Program-made: the position numbers and the translations under genes
Notes under the pieces: generated by a model
What the model saw: the letters and a program-made list of their open reading frames with translations, nothing else
Databases searched by the model: none
Told to the model about the DNA's origin: nothing
Shown here: piece by piece, positions 1 through 7,431 of the stretch
Layout: each line of letters opens with the position of its first letter
How positions within the stretch are numbered: position 1 is the stretch's first letter
Assembly (NCBI RefSeq): GCF_020731355.1
Contig: NZ_JAJFZK010000004.1
Location: 62,001 to 126,000 of the forward strand
Reading direction: 5' to 3'
From: Bacillus sp. REN16
GTDB taxonomy: Bacteria; Bacillota; Bacilli; Bacillales; Bacillaceae_L
Length of the DNA: 64,000 nucleotides

Positions 1-1
1 T

Positions 2-211
2 GATGATATTCTTGGAAGTATTCTGCAATATCGCATGCTTGAAAATTTACCAACCTTTTTCACATCAAATTTTGATTTTAAAGGTCTCGAACACCACTTA
101 TCATACACACAACGTGGTGAAGAGGAAAAAGTAAAAGCAGCCAGAATTATGGAACGAATTAGATACTTAGCAAAGCCAGTCGAACTTAAAGGAAAAAACC
201 GACGCTACTAA
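2..211 (+). CDS. dnaI: Primosomal protein DnaI, C-terminal end (5' truncated by window)
   Basis: The open frame enters at the window edge and encodes 69 residues ending in LAKPVELKGKNRRY. The fragment contains the ILGSILQYRMLENLPTFFTSNF stretch typical of the end of the AAA+ domain of DnaI, the helicase loader that delivers DnaC helicase during replication initiation and restart in Bacillus. Only the last part is visible, so the Walker motifs cannot be checked. Context agrees: in B. subtilis dnaI lies just upstream of ytxC and thrS. The TAA stop overlaps the first hairpin of a dispersed repeat element, so that hairpin begins within the stop codon. Confidence 0.85.
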   Translation, partial: DDILGSILQYRMLENLPTFFTSNFDFKGLEHHLSYTQRGEEEKVKAARIMERIRYLAKPVELKGKNRRY

Positions 212-405
212 CTATATTCAGCGGGTTTTGACCCGGCTGAATATAGTTAGAGCCTCCGGCGGATGCCACGATTTTTCAGAGGAAGTTTTTCGAGCAGTAA
301 GATCGAAGACTAAAAACACCACATCCTGTGGTAACGTCTTCATGACCCACATCGTGTGGGCCTAAAAATCGGGCGAAAATACGCCAAGGCGCATTTGATT
401 AGAGC
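210..405 (+). repeat. Dispersed structured repeat, family A, copy 1
   Basis: Non-coding element of about 195 nt related to a second copy at 24331-24530. It opens with a hairpin whose arms are AACTATATTCAGC (210-222) and its complement (236-248). After a conserved single-stranded block come two small hairpins, CCACA-TCC-TGTGG (319-331) and CCCACA-TCG-TGTGGG (346-360), and the palindrome CGCCAAGGCG near 382-391. The second copy keeps the same order of hairpins while several paired positions change together. No open frame is present. Origin and function are unknown to me; it could be a small non-autonomous element or a structured 3' RNA. Confidence 0.75.
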
Positions 406-406
406 G

Positions 407-440
407 AAATAGCTATCCCAAAAAGGGATAGCTATTTTTT
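407..440 (+). terminator. Rho-independent terminator upstream of ytxC
   Basis: ATAGCTATCCC and GGGATAGCTAT arms around an AAAA loop, followed by a T run. It presumably ends the dnaI transcript after it has crossed the family A repeat. Confidence 0.85.
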
Positions 441-512
441 ATATTCTAAAGTTGTCCTATTTACCATATACATTTAACAGGGTAATGGTATTGGTGAAAT
501 GGGGGGACTAGC

Positions 513-1373
513 TTGATTGAAATGCATTTTCAAGAAATGACTGATGCAAGAAAAATGTATAAGGGCTTACTTGCAAAGACGAAAGCTCTTTCAATAGATT
601 ACATAGAGGTTGTAAAGGAAGAAGAAAATGTGGTGTCTGTTTTCGTATCGGAAAAAACACAATACGCTATTCAGGTCGTGATCATTCCGGTTATGACCGA
701 ATTTATTATCAAGAACAAAGAAGATCATTGGATTCTCGAATTTATTGAAAACATTTTTTACTTTACTGATTATGAAGAGAAAAAACAAATTTTAGAAATT
801 ACAAAAACATTAATGGATGGAAATAATCCTGACATACCCGCCGTCCAGGATGTTGTTCCGCGTGAGCAACTGATAGCTGAAGCACTCCATGAATTCTTGC
901 AGGTTCCAATTTCCTTTTCATTCGAATCGTTTTTAAAGTTTCGCATGCGTTTATACAATGAGGCATTATTGCAAATTGTGGAATCAGCAATTGACGAATA
1001 TAAGCTGGAGCAAGAGTATCAAACATTTATCCAAGGATTGCGAGAATTTAGGGAAAAAAGGGAACCGAAGCTCGAACAATTACATATTTTACATGATGAG
1101 CAATTTTATTTTTATAATGAAACATTTACTGAAATAAAGCGTGATGAGCTTTTTAAGTATATTGACCGAAAATTAATTTTACATCAGCCAATGTATATTG
1201 ATTCAGCCGTTTTGGCACCCTTGGTATCAATTGCGCCAAAATCAATTTGTATTTATACCGATCAGATTGATAATGGTATGATTCAAACCATCCACAATAT
1301 TTTTTTGGAGAACGTGACGATTTATACAAAGAAATCCTTTGAGAATAGACGCCTTAAAGCAAAAAATATATAA
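513..1373 (+). CDS. ytxC: Putative sporulation protein YtxC
   Basis: 286-residue soluble protein with no signal peptide or membrane segment, matching the usual length of the YtxC family (about 280 residues). The family is found in spore formers and annotated as a putative sporulation protein; no biochemical activity is established. The start is a TTG codon preceded by GGGGGG about 7 nt upstream. The C-terminal half contains the LHILHDEQFYFYNE and LAPLVSIAPKSICIYT stretches that I recognise from this family. It sits between dnaI and thrS as in B. subtilis. No terminator is obvious between it and the thrS promoter. Confidence 0.8.
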   Translation: MIEMHFQEMTDARKMYKGLLAKTKALSIDYIEVVKEEENVVSVFVSEKTQYAIQVVIIPVMTEFIIKNKEDHWILEFIENIFYFTDYEEKKQILEITKTLMDGNNPDIPAVQDVVPREQLIAEALHEFLQVPISFSFESFLKFRMRLYNEALLQIVESAIDEYKLEQEYQTFIQGLREFREKREPKLEQLHILHDEQFYFYNETFTEIKRDELFKYIDRKLILHQPMYIDSAVLAPLVSIAPKSICIYTDQIDNGMIQTIHNIFLENVTIYTKKSFENRRLKAKNI

Positions 1374-1389
1374 AATGTGTGAAGTGCCC

Positions 1390-1418
1390 TTGATTTAACT
1401 TTTAAATAAGACTATAAT
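1390..1418 (+). promoter_or_regulatory. Sigma-A promoter of thrS leader
   Basis: TTGATT (1390-1395), 17-nt spacer, TATAAT (1413-1418). It lies directly upstream of the T-box leader. Confidence 0.75.
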
Positions 1419-1454
1419 ACTACATATTACAAAAACTGCATTATACTTAAAAGT

Positions 1455-1703
1455 TATGATGAGGACATGAATGTATGATTACGGTTATCAGAGAGGGAAG
1501 ACTAGGCTGGAAGCTTCCTAACACGAATGATACATTTACCACCTTTAAACTTCAGTAGTGAACCTTTGCGTAGCAAAGCTGTAATTGCTGACGGGCAAAC
1601 CGTTATTTATTTCTTGAGCCACTTGATTTTTAACTGAGTGGAAACAAGGGTGGAACCACGATACATATACTCGTCCCTTTTTTAGGGATGGGTATTTTTT
1701 ATT
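1455..1703 (+). promoter_or_regulatory. T-box leader controlling thrS (tRNA-Thr responsive)
   Basis: The hallmark T-box AAGGGTGGAACCACG is at 1646-1660 and is followed by a terminator with arms ACTCGTCCC/GGGATGGGT and a T run (1666-1703). Stem I sequences lie upstream; a likely specifier ACC (Thr) follows GTGA at about 1562-1564. Uncharged tRNA-Thr is expected to stabilise the antiterminator and allow thrS transcription. The specifier is read by position relative to the expected Stem I loop and is less certain than the T-box and terminator. Confidence 0.9.
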
Positions 1704-1731
1704 TTCAAAAAGAAAAGGGAGTTGAAAACTG

Positions 1732-3663
1732 ATGTCAGATGTAGTAAAAATTACATTCCCAGACGGAGCAGTGAAGGAGTTTCCTAAAGGAACAACAACA
1801 GAAGAAATTGCAGGCTCAATCAGCCCAGGACTAAAGAAAAAATCAATAGCCGGTAAATTTAACGGCCAGGAAATCGATTTGCGAACTGAAATCCATGAAG
1901 ATGGCGAAATAGCAATTATTACCCAAGATACTGATGCAGCATTAGAGATCATGCGCCACAGTACAGCTCACTTGATGGCGCAAGCGATTAAGCGTCTATA
2001 CAAAGATGTTAAGCTTGGTGTCGGTCCAGTTATTGAAAATGGCTTCTATTATGATATTGATATGGAAAAGTCATTAACACCTGAGGATTTGCCAGAAATT
2101 GAAAAAGAAATGAAGAAAATTGTCAATGAAAATCTTGACATTCACCGTGTTGAGGTTTCACGAGATGCAGCGATTCGTCGCTACGAAGAGATTGGTGATG
2201 AGCTTAAGCTTGAGTTGATTCAAGATATCCCAGACGGGGATACATTAACTATTTACGAACAAGGTGAATTCTTTGACCTTTGCCGTGGTGTCCATGTTCC
2301 TTCTACAGGTAAAATTAAAGAATTTAAACTTCTAAGCATTGCTGGTGCATACTGGCGCGGCAATAGCGACAATAAAATGCTTCAACGTATTTATGGAACT
2401 GCATTCTTCAAAAAGGCAGATCTTGAAGAACATCTTCACTTCCTTGAAGAGGCCAAAGAACGTGACCATCGTAAATTAGGTAAGGAATTAAGCCTGTTTA
2501 CAAACTCACAAAAGGTAGGTCAAGGCTTGCCATTATGGCTTCCAAAAGGTGCGACTATCCGTCGTGTGATTGAACGTTATATTGTCGATAAAGAAGTAAG
2601 ACTAGGCTATGACCATGTGTATACACCTGTTCTTGCAAATGTCGACCTTTATAAAACTTCAGGACACTGGGATCATTATCAAGAAGACATGTTCCCAATA
2701 ATGGAAATGGATAATGAAGAACTTGTGCTTCGTCCAATGAATTGTCCGCATCACATGATGATTTATAAAAACGGTATTCATAGCTATCGTAAGCTTCCAA
2801 TCCGTATTGCTGAATTAGGAACAATGCACCGTTACGAAATGAGTGGAGCATTATCTGGACTACAACGTGTTAGAGGGATGACTCTTAATGATGCACATAT
2901 CTTCGTACGTCCTGACCAAATACAAGAAGAGTTCAAGCGAGTAGTTAACCTTATTTTAGAGGTATATAAAGACTTCGATATTGAAGACTATAGCTTCCGT
3001 CTTTCTTATCGCGACCCGGCTGATACTGAAAAATATTTTGATGATGATGCGATGTGGGAAAAAGCACAAACCATGTTAAAAGCTGCAATGGATGACCTTG
3101 GTCTTGATTATTTCGAGGCAGAAGGAGAAGCAGCATTCTATGGTCCGAAGCTTGATGTTCAGGTACGTACAGCACTTGGAAAAGATGAAACACTTTCAAC
3201 TGTTCAGCTTGACTTCTTATTACCAGAGCGTTTTGATTTAACATATATCGGTGAAGATGGAAAACAGCATCGTCCAGTCGTTATTCACCGGGGTGTTGTC
3301 TCAACAATGGAACGTTTCGTTGCCTATCTAATTGAAGAATACAAAGGCGCATTCCCAACTTGGTTAGCACCTGTTCAAGTCCAAGTCATTCTAGTATCGC
3401 CAGACGCTCACTTAGACTATGCGAAGAGCGTCCAAGAGAAACTTCAAGCAGAAGGATTACGTGTTGAAATAGATGATCGTGATGAAAAGATTGGCTATAA
3501 AATTCGTGAAGCTCAGATGCAAAAAGTTCCATTTATGCTTGTTGTAGGGGACAACGAAATGGGTGAAAATGCAGTTAACGTTCGTAGGTATGGCGAGCAA
3601 AAATCAGAGACAATGTCTTTTGATACATTCCTTGCAAATGTCCTGCAAGAAGTGAAAAGGTAA
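1732..3663 (+). CDS. thrS: Threonyl-tRNA synthetase
   Basis: 643-residue class II synthetase charging tRNA-Thr in the cytoplasm. N-terminal TGS domain (about 1-63), then the editing domain with RHSTAHL near residue 75 and [10 protein letters not shown] near 184, the catalytic core (motif 2 region [18 protein letters not shown], zinc-binding residues including NCPHH), and a C-terminal anticodon-binding domain from about 535. Length and domain order are full. ATG start with AAAGGGAG upstream, directly after the T-box terminator. Regulated by the T-box leader. Nothing unusual. Confidence 0.97.
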   Translation: MSDVVKITFPDGAVKEFPKGTTTEEIAGSISPGLKKKSIAGKFNGQEIDLRTEIHEDGEIAIITQDTDAALEIMRHSTAHLMAQAIKRLYKDVKLGVGPVIENGFYYDIDMEKSLTPEDLPEIEKEMKKIVNENLDIHRVEVSRDAAIRRYEEIGDELKLELIQDIPDGDTLTIYEQGEFFDLCRGVHVPSTGKIKEFKLLSIAGAYWRGNSDNKMLQRIYGTAFFKKADLEEHLHFLEEAKERDHRKLGKELSLFTNSQKVGQGLPLWLPKGATIRRVIERYIVDKEVRLGYDHVYTPVLANVDLYKTSGHWDHYQEDMFPIMEMDNEELVLRPMNCPHHMMIYKNGIHSYRKLPIRIAELGTMHRYEMSGALSGLQRVRGMTLNDAHIFVRPDQIQEEFKRVVNLILEVYKDFDIEDYSFRLSYRDPADTEKYFDDDAMWEKAQTMLKAAMDDLGLDYFEAEGEAAFYGPKLDVQVRTALGKDETLSTVQLDFLLPERFDLTYIGEDGKQHRPVVIHRGVVSTMERFVAYLIEEYKGAFPTWLAPVQVQVILVSPDAHLDYAKSVQEKLQAEGLRVEIDDRDEKIGYKIREAQMQKVPFMLVVGDNEMGENAVNVRRYGEQKSETMSFDTFLANVLQEVKR

Positions 3664-3687
3664 AAAAGGACTTGTCAAATGTAAAAG

Positions 3688-3726
3688 TGCATGCTAGAAT
3701 AAACATCGTTGTGTTATTCTAGTTGC
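3688..3726. other. Stem-loop after thrS without a T run
   Basis: Arms CTAGAATAA and TTATTCTAG, extended by TGCA on the outer sides, surround an 11-nt loop. The sequence after it is not T-rich, so it is not a classical terminator. The infC -35 box begins 6 nt downstream. It may be a 3' stabiliser of thrS mRNA or a protein site near the infC promoter. Confidence 0.5.
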
Positions 3727-3731
3727 ACCGT

Positions 3732-3760
3732 TTGACAGACACCATTACAAATGTTATACT
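3732..3760 (+). promoter_or_regulatory. Sigma-A promoter of infC-rpmI-rplT
   Basis: Perfect TTGACA (3732-3737), 17-nt spacer, TATACT (3755-3760): a strong housekeeping promoter suited to ribosomal protein genes. Confidence 0.88.
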
Positions 3761-3769
3761 TTTGTAGGT

Positions 3770-3916
3770 AATTGAATACTTGTTTGAGAAAGTAGAGGCA
3801 CCCGCTTCTCACCTGATTGACGCAAATTGCAGTTGGTAGGTCTTACGTTCATTAATCATTATTGTGTAAATGAATTGTAATAGTGTGGGTGTGTATACAT
3901 TCACACTTTTTTATTT
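3770..3916 (+). promoter_or_regulatory. Ribosomal protein L20 leader (infC attenuator)
   Basis: The leader contains GGCACCCGCTTCTCACCTGAT and, further on, GTTGGTAGGTCTTACG, which I recognise from the Bacillus infC L20 leader. It ends in a terminator with AGTGTG/CACACT arms and a T run (3878-3916). In B. subtilis, L20 binds a 23S-like fold in this leader and promotes termination, giving autoregulation of infC-rpmI-rplT. The same design is inferred here. Confidence 0.88.
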
Positions 3917-3972
3917 GTCTCAAATCTGTAAAATGCGCAAAATTTCAAACGAGGCATTCATTAGAAATGTGG

Positions 3973-4084
3973 AAGCGCCTTGTTCAGCCCTGACAAGCAT
4001 AAGAAAAGCCGGCATGAAGGATGCCTTTTATCCTTCTTGACGGATTGGCTTATGACCTCGAGGGGCTAGGCGCTGAAACTAGAC
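3973..4084 (-). repeat. Dispersed structured repeat, family B, copy 1 (inverted)
   Basis: On the minus strand this reads TTTCAGCGCCTAGCCCCTCG, continues with AGGTCATAAGCCAATCC, an inner hairpin GAAGGAT-loop-ATCCTTC, and closes with GGGCTGAACAAGGCGC. Three further copies are at 11293, 56831 and 63081. This copy lies inside the infC 5' untranslated region, between the L20-leader terminator and the infC ribosome binding site, so it is transcribed with every infC message that reads through. Confidence 0.82.
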
Positions 4085-4118
4085 AAAGCTTGTTAAAAAA
4101 CCTTGGAGGTGGCTAATT

Positions 4119-4634
4119 ATTAGCAAAGACATGATGGTAAACGAGGGCATCCGTGCCCGTGAGGTTCGTTTGATTGGTCAAAATGGTGATCAGCTAGGAA
4201 TTAAATCCAAAACTGAAGCATTGGAAATTGCTGCTAGAGCAAATCTTGATCTTGTATTGGTTGCTCCAAATGCGAAACCACCTGTATGTCGTATTATGGA
4301 CTACGGTAAATTCCGTTTCGAGCAGCAGAAGAAGGATAAAGAAGCACGTAAAAATCAAAAGGTTATTAACATCAAGGAAGTTAGACTTAGCCCAACCATT
4401 GATGAACATGATTTTAATACAAAGCTTCGCAACGCAATCAAATTCCTTGAAAAAGGTGACAAAGTAAAAGCATCTATTCGCTTTAAGGGTCGTGCGATTA
4501 CACATAAAGAGATCGGTCAACGTGTTTTAGATCGTTTTTCTAAAGCTTGTACTGAAGTTGCTACTATCGAATCACATCCAAAAATGGATGGTAGAAGCAT
4601 GTTTTTAGTACTAGCACCTAAAATCGAAAAGTAA
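4119..4634 (+). CDS. infC: Translation initiation factor IF-3 (AUU start)
   Basis: 171-residue IF-3, which binds the 30S subunit, controls start-codon selection and prevents 70S re-association. N-domain with [12 protein letters not shown], basic linker [14 protein letters not shown]-domain [11 protein letters not shown] and [11 protein letters not shown]. The first ATG in frame (4131) would cut off the conserved SKD residues. An ATT codon at 4119 lies 9 nt after GGAGG (4105-4109) and gives (M)[18 protein letters not shown] starts are known for infC in E. coli and Bacillus and let IF-3 repress its own translation. A second ATT at 4116 is only 6 nt from GGAGG and less likely. First gene of infC-rpmI-rplT. 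Confidence 0.93.
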   Translation: MSKDMMVNEGIRAREVRLIGQNGDQLGIKSKTEALEIAARANLDLVLVAPNAKPPVCRIMDYGKFRFEQQKKDKEARKNQKVINIKEVRLSPTIDEHDFNTKLRNAIKFLEKGDKVKASIRFKGRAITHKEIGQRVLDRFSKACTEVATIESHPKMDGRSMFLVLAPKIEK

Positions 4635-4655
4635 TGAATTGAGGAGGAACTCCCT

Positions 4656-4856
4656 ATGCCAAAAATGAAAACACACCGTGGATCTGCAAAACGTTTTAAG
4701 AAAACAGGATCTGGTAAACTTAAACGTTCTCATGCATATACAAGCCACTTATTCGGAAATAAATCACAAAAACAAAAGCGTAAGCTTCGTAAAGCTTCAC
4801 TAGTAAGCAAAGGCGATTTCAAACGTATTCGCCACATGCTAGACAACATTAAATAA
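4656..4856 (+). CDS. rpmI: 50S ribosomal protein L35
   Basis: 66-residue, very basic protein beginning [20 protein letters not shown], the classic bL35 start, and ending [17 protein letters not shown] lies upstream of the ATG. Second gene in infC-rpmI-rplT, 21 nt after infC. Confidence 0.97.
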   Translation: MPKMKTHRGSAKRFKKTGSGKLKRSHAYTSHLFGNKSQKQKRKLRKASLVSKGDFKRIRHMLDNIK

Positions 4857-4894
4857 TCACTGATCGATTGATATAGATTCTAGGAGGGTACAAA

Positions 4895-5251
4895 ATGCCA
4901 AGAGTAAAAGGCGGAACTGTTACACGCAAACGTCGTAAAAGAGTATTAAAATTAGCTAAAGGTTATTTTGGTTCAAAACACACTTTATATAAAGTTGCAA
5001 ACCAACAAGTAATGAAATCATTAATGTATGCTTACCGTGACCGTCGTCAAAAGAAACGCGACTTCCGTAAGCTATGGATCACTCGTATCAATGCTGCTGC
5101 TCGTATGAACGGTCTTTCTTACAGCCGTTTAATGCACGGACTAAAAGTAGCTGGTATCGAAGTAAACCGCAAAATGCTTGCTGACCTAGCTGTTAGCGAT
5201 GAAAAAGCATTCGCAGAATTAGCAACAGTTGCAAAAAACAACCTTAAGTAA
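4895..5251 (+). CDS. rplT: 50S ribosomal protein L20
   Basis: 118-residue bL20, beginning [29 protein letters not shown]. It binds 23S rRNA early in 50S assembly and, in Bacillus, represses its own operon through the infC leader. AGGAGGG precedes the ATG. Last gene of the operon; a strong terminator follows. Confidence 0.97.
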   Translation: MPRVKGGTVTRKRRKRVLKLAKGYFGSKHTLYKVANQQVMKSLMYAYRDRRQKKRDFRKLWITRINAAARMNGLSYSRLMHGLKVAGIEVNRKMLADLAVSDEKAFAELATVAKNNLK

Positions 5252-5263
5252 TTTAGGTTATGT

Positions 5264-5305
5264 AAAAAGGTTACTCTCGTTGTAAAATGAGGGTAACCTT
5301 TTTTG
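5264..5305 (+). terminator. Terminator of infC-rpmI-rplT
   Basis: AAAGGTTACTCTC and GAGGGTAACCTTT arms followed by a T run. Confidence 0.9.
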
Positions 5306-5319
5306 TTGCCTGATAAGCT

Positions 5320-5438
5320 AACAGCTATAAATACGAGATAATAGCCATAAAAACAAATTAATGGCTATAAAAACAAAATAACAGCTATAAAAACAAAATA
5401 ATGGCTATAAAACAAAATAACAGCAATAAAACTTAATT
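5320..5438. repeat. Six-unit 20-bp tandem repeat
   Basis: Six consecutive units of 20 bp (one of 19) with consensus AA(C/T)(A/G)GCTATAAAAACAAAAT. Units begin at 5320, 5340, 5360, 5380, 5400 and 5419. Units starting AACAGC alternate with units starting AATGGC or AATAGC. The first and last units are the most diverged, as expected for an old array. ATAGCCAT in unit 2 is complementary to ATGGCTAT in units 3 and 5. Located between the rplT terminator and ysdA; no coding frame follows the period. Confidence 0.85.
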
Positions 5439-5463
5439 TAAATTGTAAAAGGTGGCAAAAATT

Positions 5464-5733
5464 ATGTACGCAATTCTATCAATCTATGTAATTTTAAATA
5501 TATACGGTTTCCTGCTCATGTACATCGATAAAAATAGAGCAAGAAATCACATGTGGCGCATTTCTGAAAAGCATATTTGGATCATTTCTGTTTTAGGTGG
5601 AGCCCTTGGAGCGACTTTTGGAATGAAGCAATTTCGCCACAAGACGAAGCATAAACAATTTGTCATCCTGCTTCCTTTACTTGCAGTACTTTCGATTGTT
5701 ATCTACATATATATTTTAATTAACCTGTCATAA
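5464..5733 (+). CDS. ysdA: DUF1294 small membrane protein (YsdA)
   Basis: 89 residues with an N-terminal hydrophobic segment, a central KNRARNHMWRISEKHIWIISVLGGALGATFGMKQFRHKTKH block typical of DUF1294, and a C-terminal membrane helix. Function is unknown; B. subtilis ysdA also follows rplT. The ATG at 5464 sits 8 nt after AAAGGTGG. A GTG at 5452 is in frame but lies inside that ribosome binding site, so the shorter start is preferred. Confidence 0.85.
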   Translation: MYAILSIYVILNIYGFLLMYIDKNRARNHMWRISEKHIWIISVLGGALGATFGMKQFRHKTKHKQFVILLPLLAVLSIVIYIYILINLS

Positions 5734-5805
5734 CTGCTTGTACGATTGTATATGGTTTAATTAGCACTTGTATAAGTTTCCAACAGGAAGAGGTGGGTTG
5801 TACAT

Positions 5806-6393
5806 TTGGATGAAACGATGACATTGCTGTTTGTATTTATTGAATCCACTGGACTGCTTGCCCCCATTATTTTTATTGGGCTCCATCTGATTCGTCCATT
5901 CTTTTTCATACCAGTTCCTGTTATATGCATCATCGGGGGTATTTTATTCGGCTCTGTTTTTGGGACGATTTATTCCATACTAGGTTTAACCATGCTCAGC
6001 ATCATTTTTTATTTTTTATATCGGCAGGTACCAAGGCTGTCCAAAAAGGTTAATGCTCTCAAGCAAAAATGGTTGGGAGACAAAGTCAATTTTACGATTG
6101 GGCAAATTGCAATCTTACGTCTTATTCCATTTATTAATTTTCATCTTTTATCATTATGTATCATGGATGTCACAAGAAATTTTCGAGGATATACCAAAGC
6201 ATCCTTTTTAACCAATATCCCGGTAGCTCTTCTATTTACTGTGTTCGGTCAATTTATCCGCGAATTCTCTACAACTGTGATTCTCGCAATCCTCCTTGCC
6301 CTTACTCTTTTGTTCTATCTACTGAGAGAAAAACAAGTTATTATCAAGTGGCATGAATTTTTTAAACCAAAAACAAATAAGTCTTATCAATAA
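5806..6393 (+). CDS. VTT/TVP38-TMEM64-like (DedA-type) membrane protein
   Basis: 195 residues with about five or six membrane segments. The middle contains PVPVICIIGGILFGSVFGTIYS and ILRLIPFINFHLLSL, matching the VTT domain signature (GxxFG...G and R.PF) of DedA/TVP38 proteins, some of which act as lipid scramblases or carrier-lipid recycling proteins. TTG start with GAGGTGGG upstream. B. subtilis has a related gene (ytxB) in the same neighbourhood, but orthology cannot be decided here, so no symbol is given. Convergent with ysdB across a shared hairpin. Confidence 0.72.
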   Translation: MDETMTLLFVFIESTGLLAPIIFIGLHLIRPFFFIPVPVICIIGGILFGSVFGTIYSILGLTMLSIIFYFLYRQVPRLSKKVNALKQKWLGDKVNFTIGQIAILRLIPFINFHLLSLCIMDVTRNFRGYTKASFLTNIPVALLFTVFGQFIREFSTTVILAILLALTLLFYLLREKQVIIKWHEFFKPKTNKSYQ

Positions 6394-6428
6394 AAAACAG
6401 TCATGAGTTTATCTCTCACGACTGTTTT
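6392..6428. terminator. Bidirectional terminator between the VTT protein gene and ysdB
   Basis: AAAACAGTC-TGAG and CTCA-CGACTGTTTT arms with A and T runs on either side. It overlaps the last codons of ysdB on the minus strand. Confidence 0.8.
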
Positions 6429-6804
6429 CCTTTATAAGTTCTTTTATCGGACTTTTCCAATCAATCTTTGCATGTGGATATATTTCTTTTATTCTACGTT
6501 CAATATACTGGAAATCTGTATAGGTTAATCCTTTCAGATTATCATTTTTGGCCCAAACAAAGATGGACACAACCTCAAATGAGTTCTTCGTAGATCCTAA
6601 ATATTTTTCCCCTTCAAATAAAACGCCCTTATTCGTTAATAAAAAGTTTTTATGGACATTTTCCAGGTCATCAAGCCAGTAGAATTCCCGCTTTTCTTGA
6701 GCAAGTTCAAGCTTCCTCTTTGGATTTAGTACGTACTTGAAAATCCGATATAATAAAAAGATGATTAGAAGTAAAATGACAAAACGAATAAGTAGGACAA
6801 ACAT
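6409..6804 (-). CDS. ysdB: YsdB family protein (sigma-W regulon member)
   Basis: 131 residues: one N-terminal membrane helix (MFVLLIRFVILLLIIFLLY), the block RIFKYVLNPKRKLELAQEKREFYWLDD, then a soluble domain. Matches B. subtilis YsdB (about 130 residues), of unknown function and part of the sigma-W envelope-stress regulon. The start at 6804 has GGAGGGAG upstream; a longer frame to 6867 runs into the promoter and is rejected. A near-consensus sigma-W promoter lies 36 nt upstream. Confidence 0.82.
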   Translation of the reverse strand: MFVLLIRFVILLLIIFLLYRIFKYVLNPKRKLELAQEKREFYWLDDLENVHKNFLLTNKGVLFEGEKYLGSTKNSFEVVSIFVWAKNDNLKGLTYTDFQYIERRIKEIYPHAKIDWKSPIKELIKENSRER

Positions 6805-6839
6805 AAGAGGACTCCCTCCATTTTCAATCTGCCAACATA

Positions 6840-6866
6840 TACGAATTAGCTGCACAAAAGGTTTCA
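6840..6866 (-). promoter_or_regulatory. Sigma-W promoter of ysdB
   Basis: On the minus strand TGAAAC (6866-6861), 17-nt spacer, CGTA (6843-6840). This matches the extracytoplasmic sigma-W consensus TGAAAC-N16/17-CGTA, and ysdB is a known sigma-W target in B. subtilis. It lies back to back with the dut promoter region (TATAAT at 6884-6889 on the plus strand). Confidence 0.85.
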
Positions 6867-6912
6867 AGATATTTTAAATTTGTTATAATTTTTTTCTAGA
6901 GGAGGTTTTTAC

Positions 6913-7350
6913 ATGACATATAATTTAAAAGTAATGCTGTTGAATAAAGATGCTAGGCTTCCGTTGCAAGCCAATCCGGGTGATGCAGGTTTAGACTTAT
7001 TTTCTGCCGAAGAAAAAGTAATTAAACCGGGTGATGCTGAATTAGTCAAAACCGGTATCAAAATTGAACTGCCAGCGGGGACAGAAGCACAAGTACGACC
7101 AAGAAGCGGATTAGCACTAAAACATTCAGTAACCGTCTTAAATAGTCCGGGAACGATTGATGAAGGTTATCGTGGAGAAATTGGCGTCATCTTAATCAAT
7201 CATGGTAAAGAAAATTTTGTAGTGGAAAAACACATGCGGATTGCACAAATGGTAATTGCAGAGGTAGCTCAGGTTAACTTGCTTCAGGTCGAGGAGGTGA
7301 CTGCTTCTGAAAGAGGAGAAGGCGGATTTGGATCAAGCGGTGTAAAATAA
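6913..7350 (+). CDS. dut: dUTP diphosphatase (dUTPase)
   Basis: 145-residue trimeric dUTPase converting dUTP to dUMP and pyrophosphate, which keeps uracil out of DNA and feeds dTMP synthesis. All five motifs are visible: DAGLDLF near 25, RPRSGLA near 61, [13 protein letters not shown] near 79 (with the catalytic Asp), RIAQMVI near 107, and the C-terminal [10 protein letters not shown] arm. ATG with AGAGGAGG upstream and TATAAT at 6884-6889. Divergent from ysdB. A chromosomal housekeeping copy rather than a phage one, judging by its neighbours. Confidence 0.94.
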   Translation: MTYNLKVMLLNKDARLPLQANPGDAGLDLFSAEEKVIKPGDAELVKTGIKIELPAGTEAQVRPRSGLALKHSVTVLNSPGTIDEGYRGEIGVILINHGKENFVVEKHMRIAQMVIAEVAQVNLLQVEEVTASERGEGGFGSSGVK

Positions 7351-7363
7351 TATTTGCCCAAAA

Positions 7364-7393
7364 TTGTTAAATTGCCACTATTTTCTGTATAAT
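7364..7393 (+). promoter_or_regulatory. Sigma-A promoter of ysdC
   Basis: TTGTTA (7364-7369), 18-nt spacer, TATAAT (7388-7393). Confidence 0.6.
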
Positions 7394-7431
7394 AAAAATG
7401 GTCAAATCAATGAAGGTTAGGTGATGTAAAA

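Noticed and set aside
5320-5438. CRISPR array
   Set aside because: The units are contiguous without unique spacers, and no cas genes are in the window.
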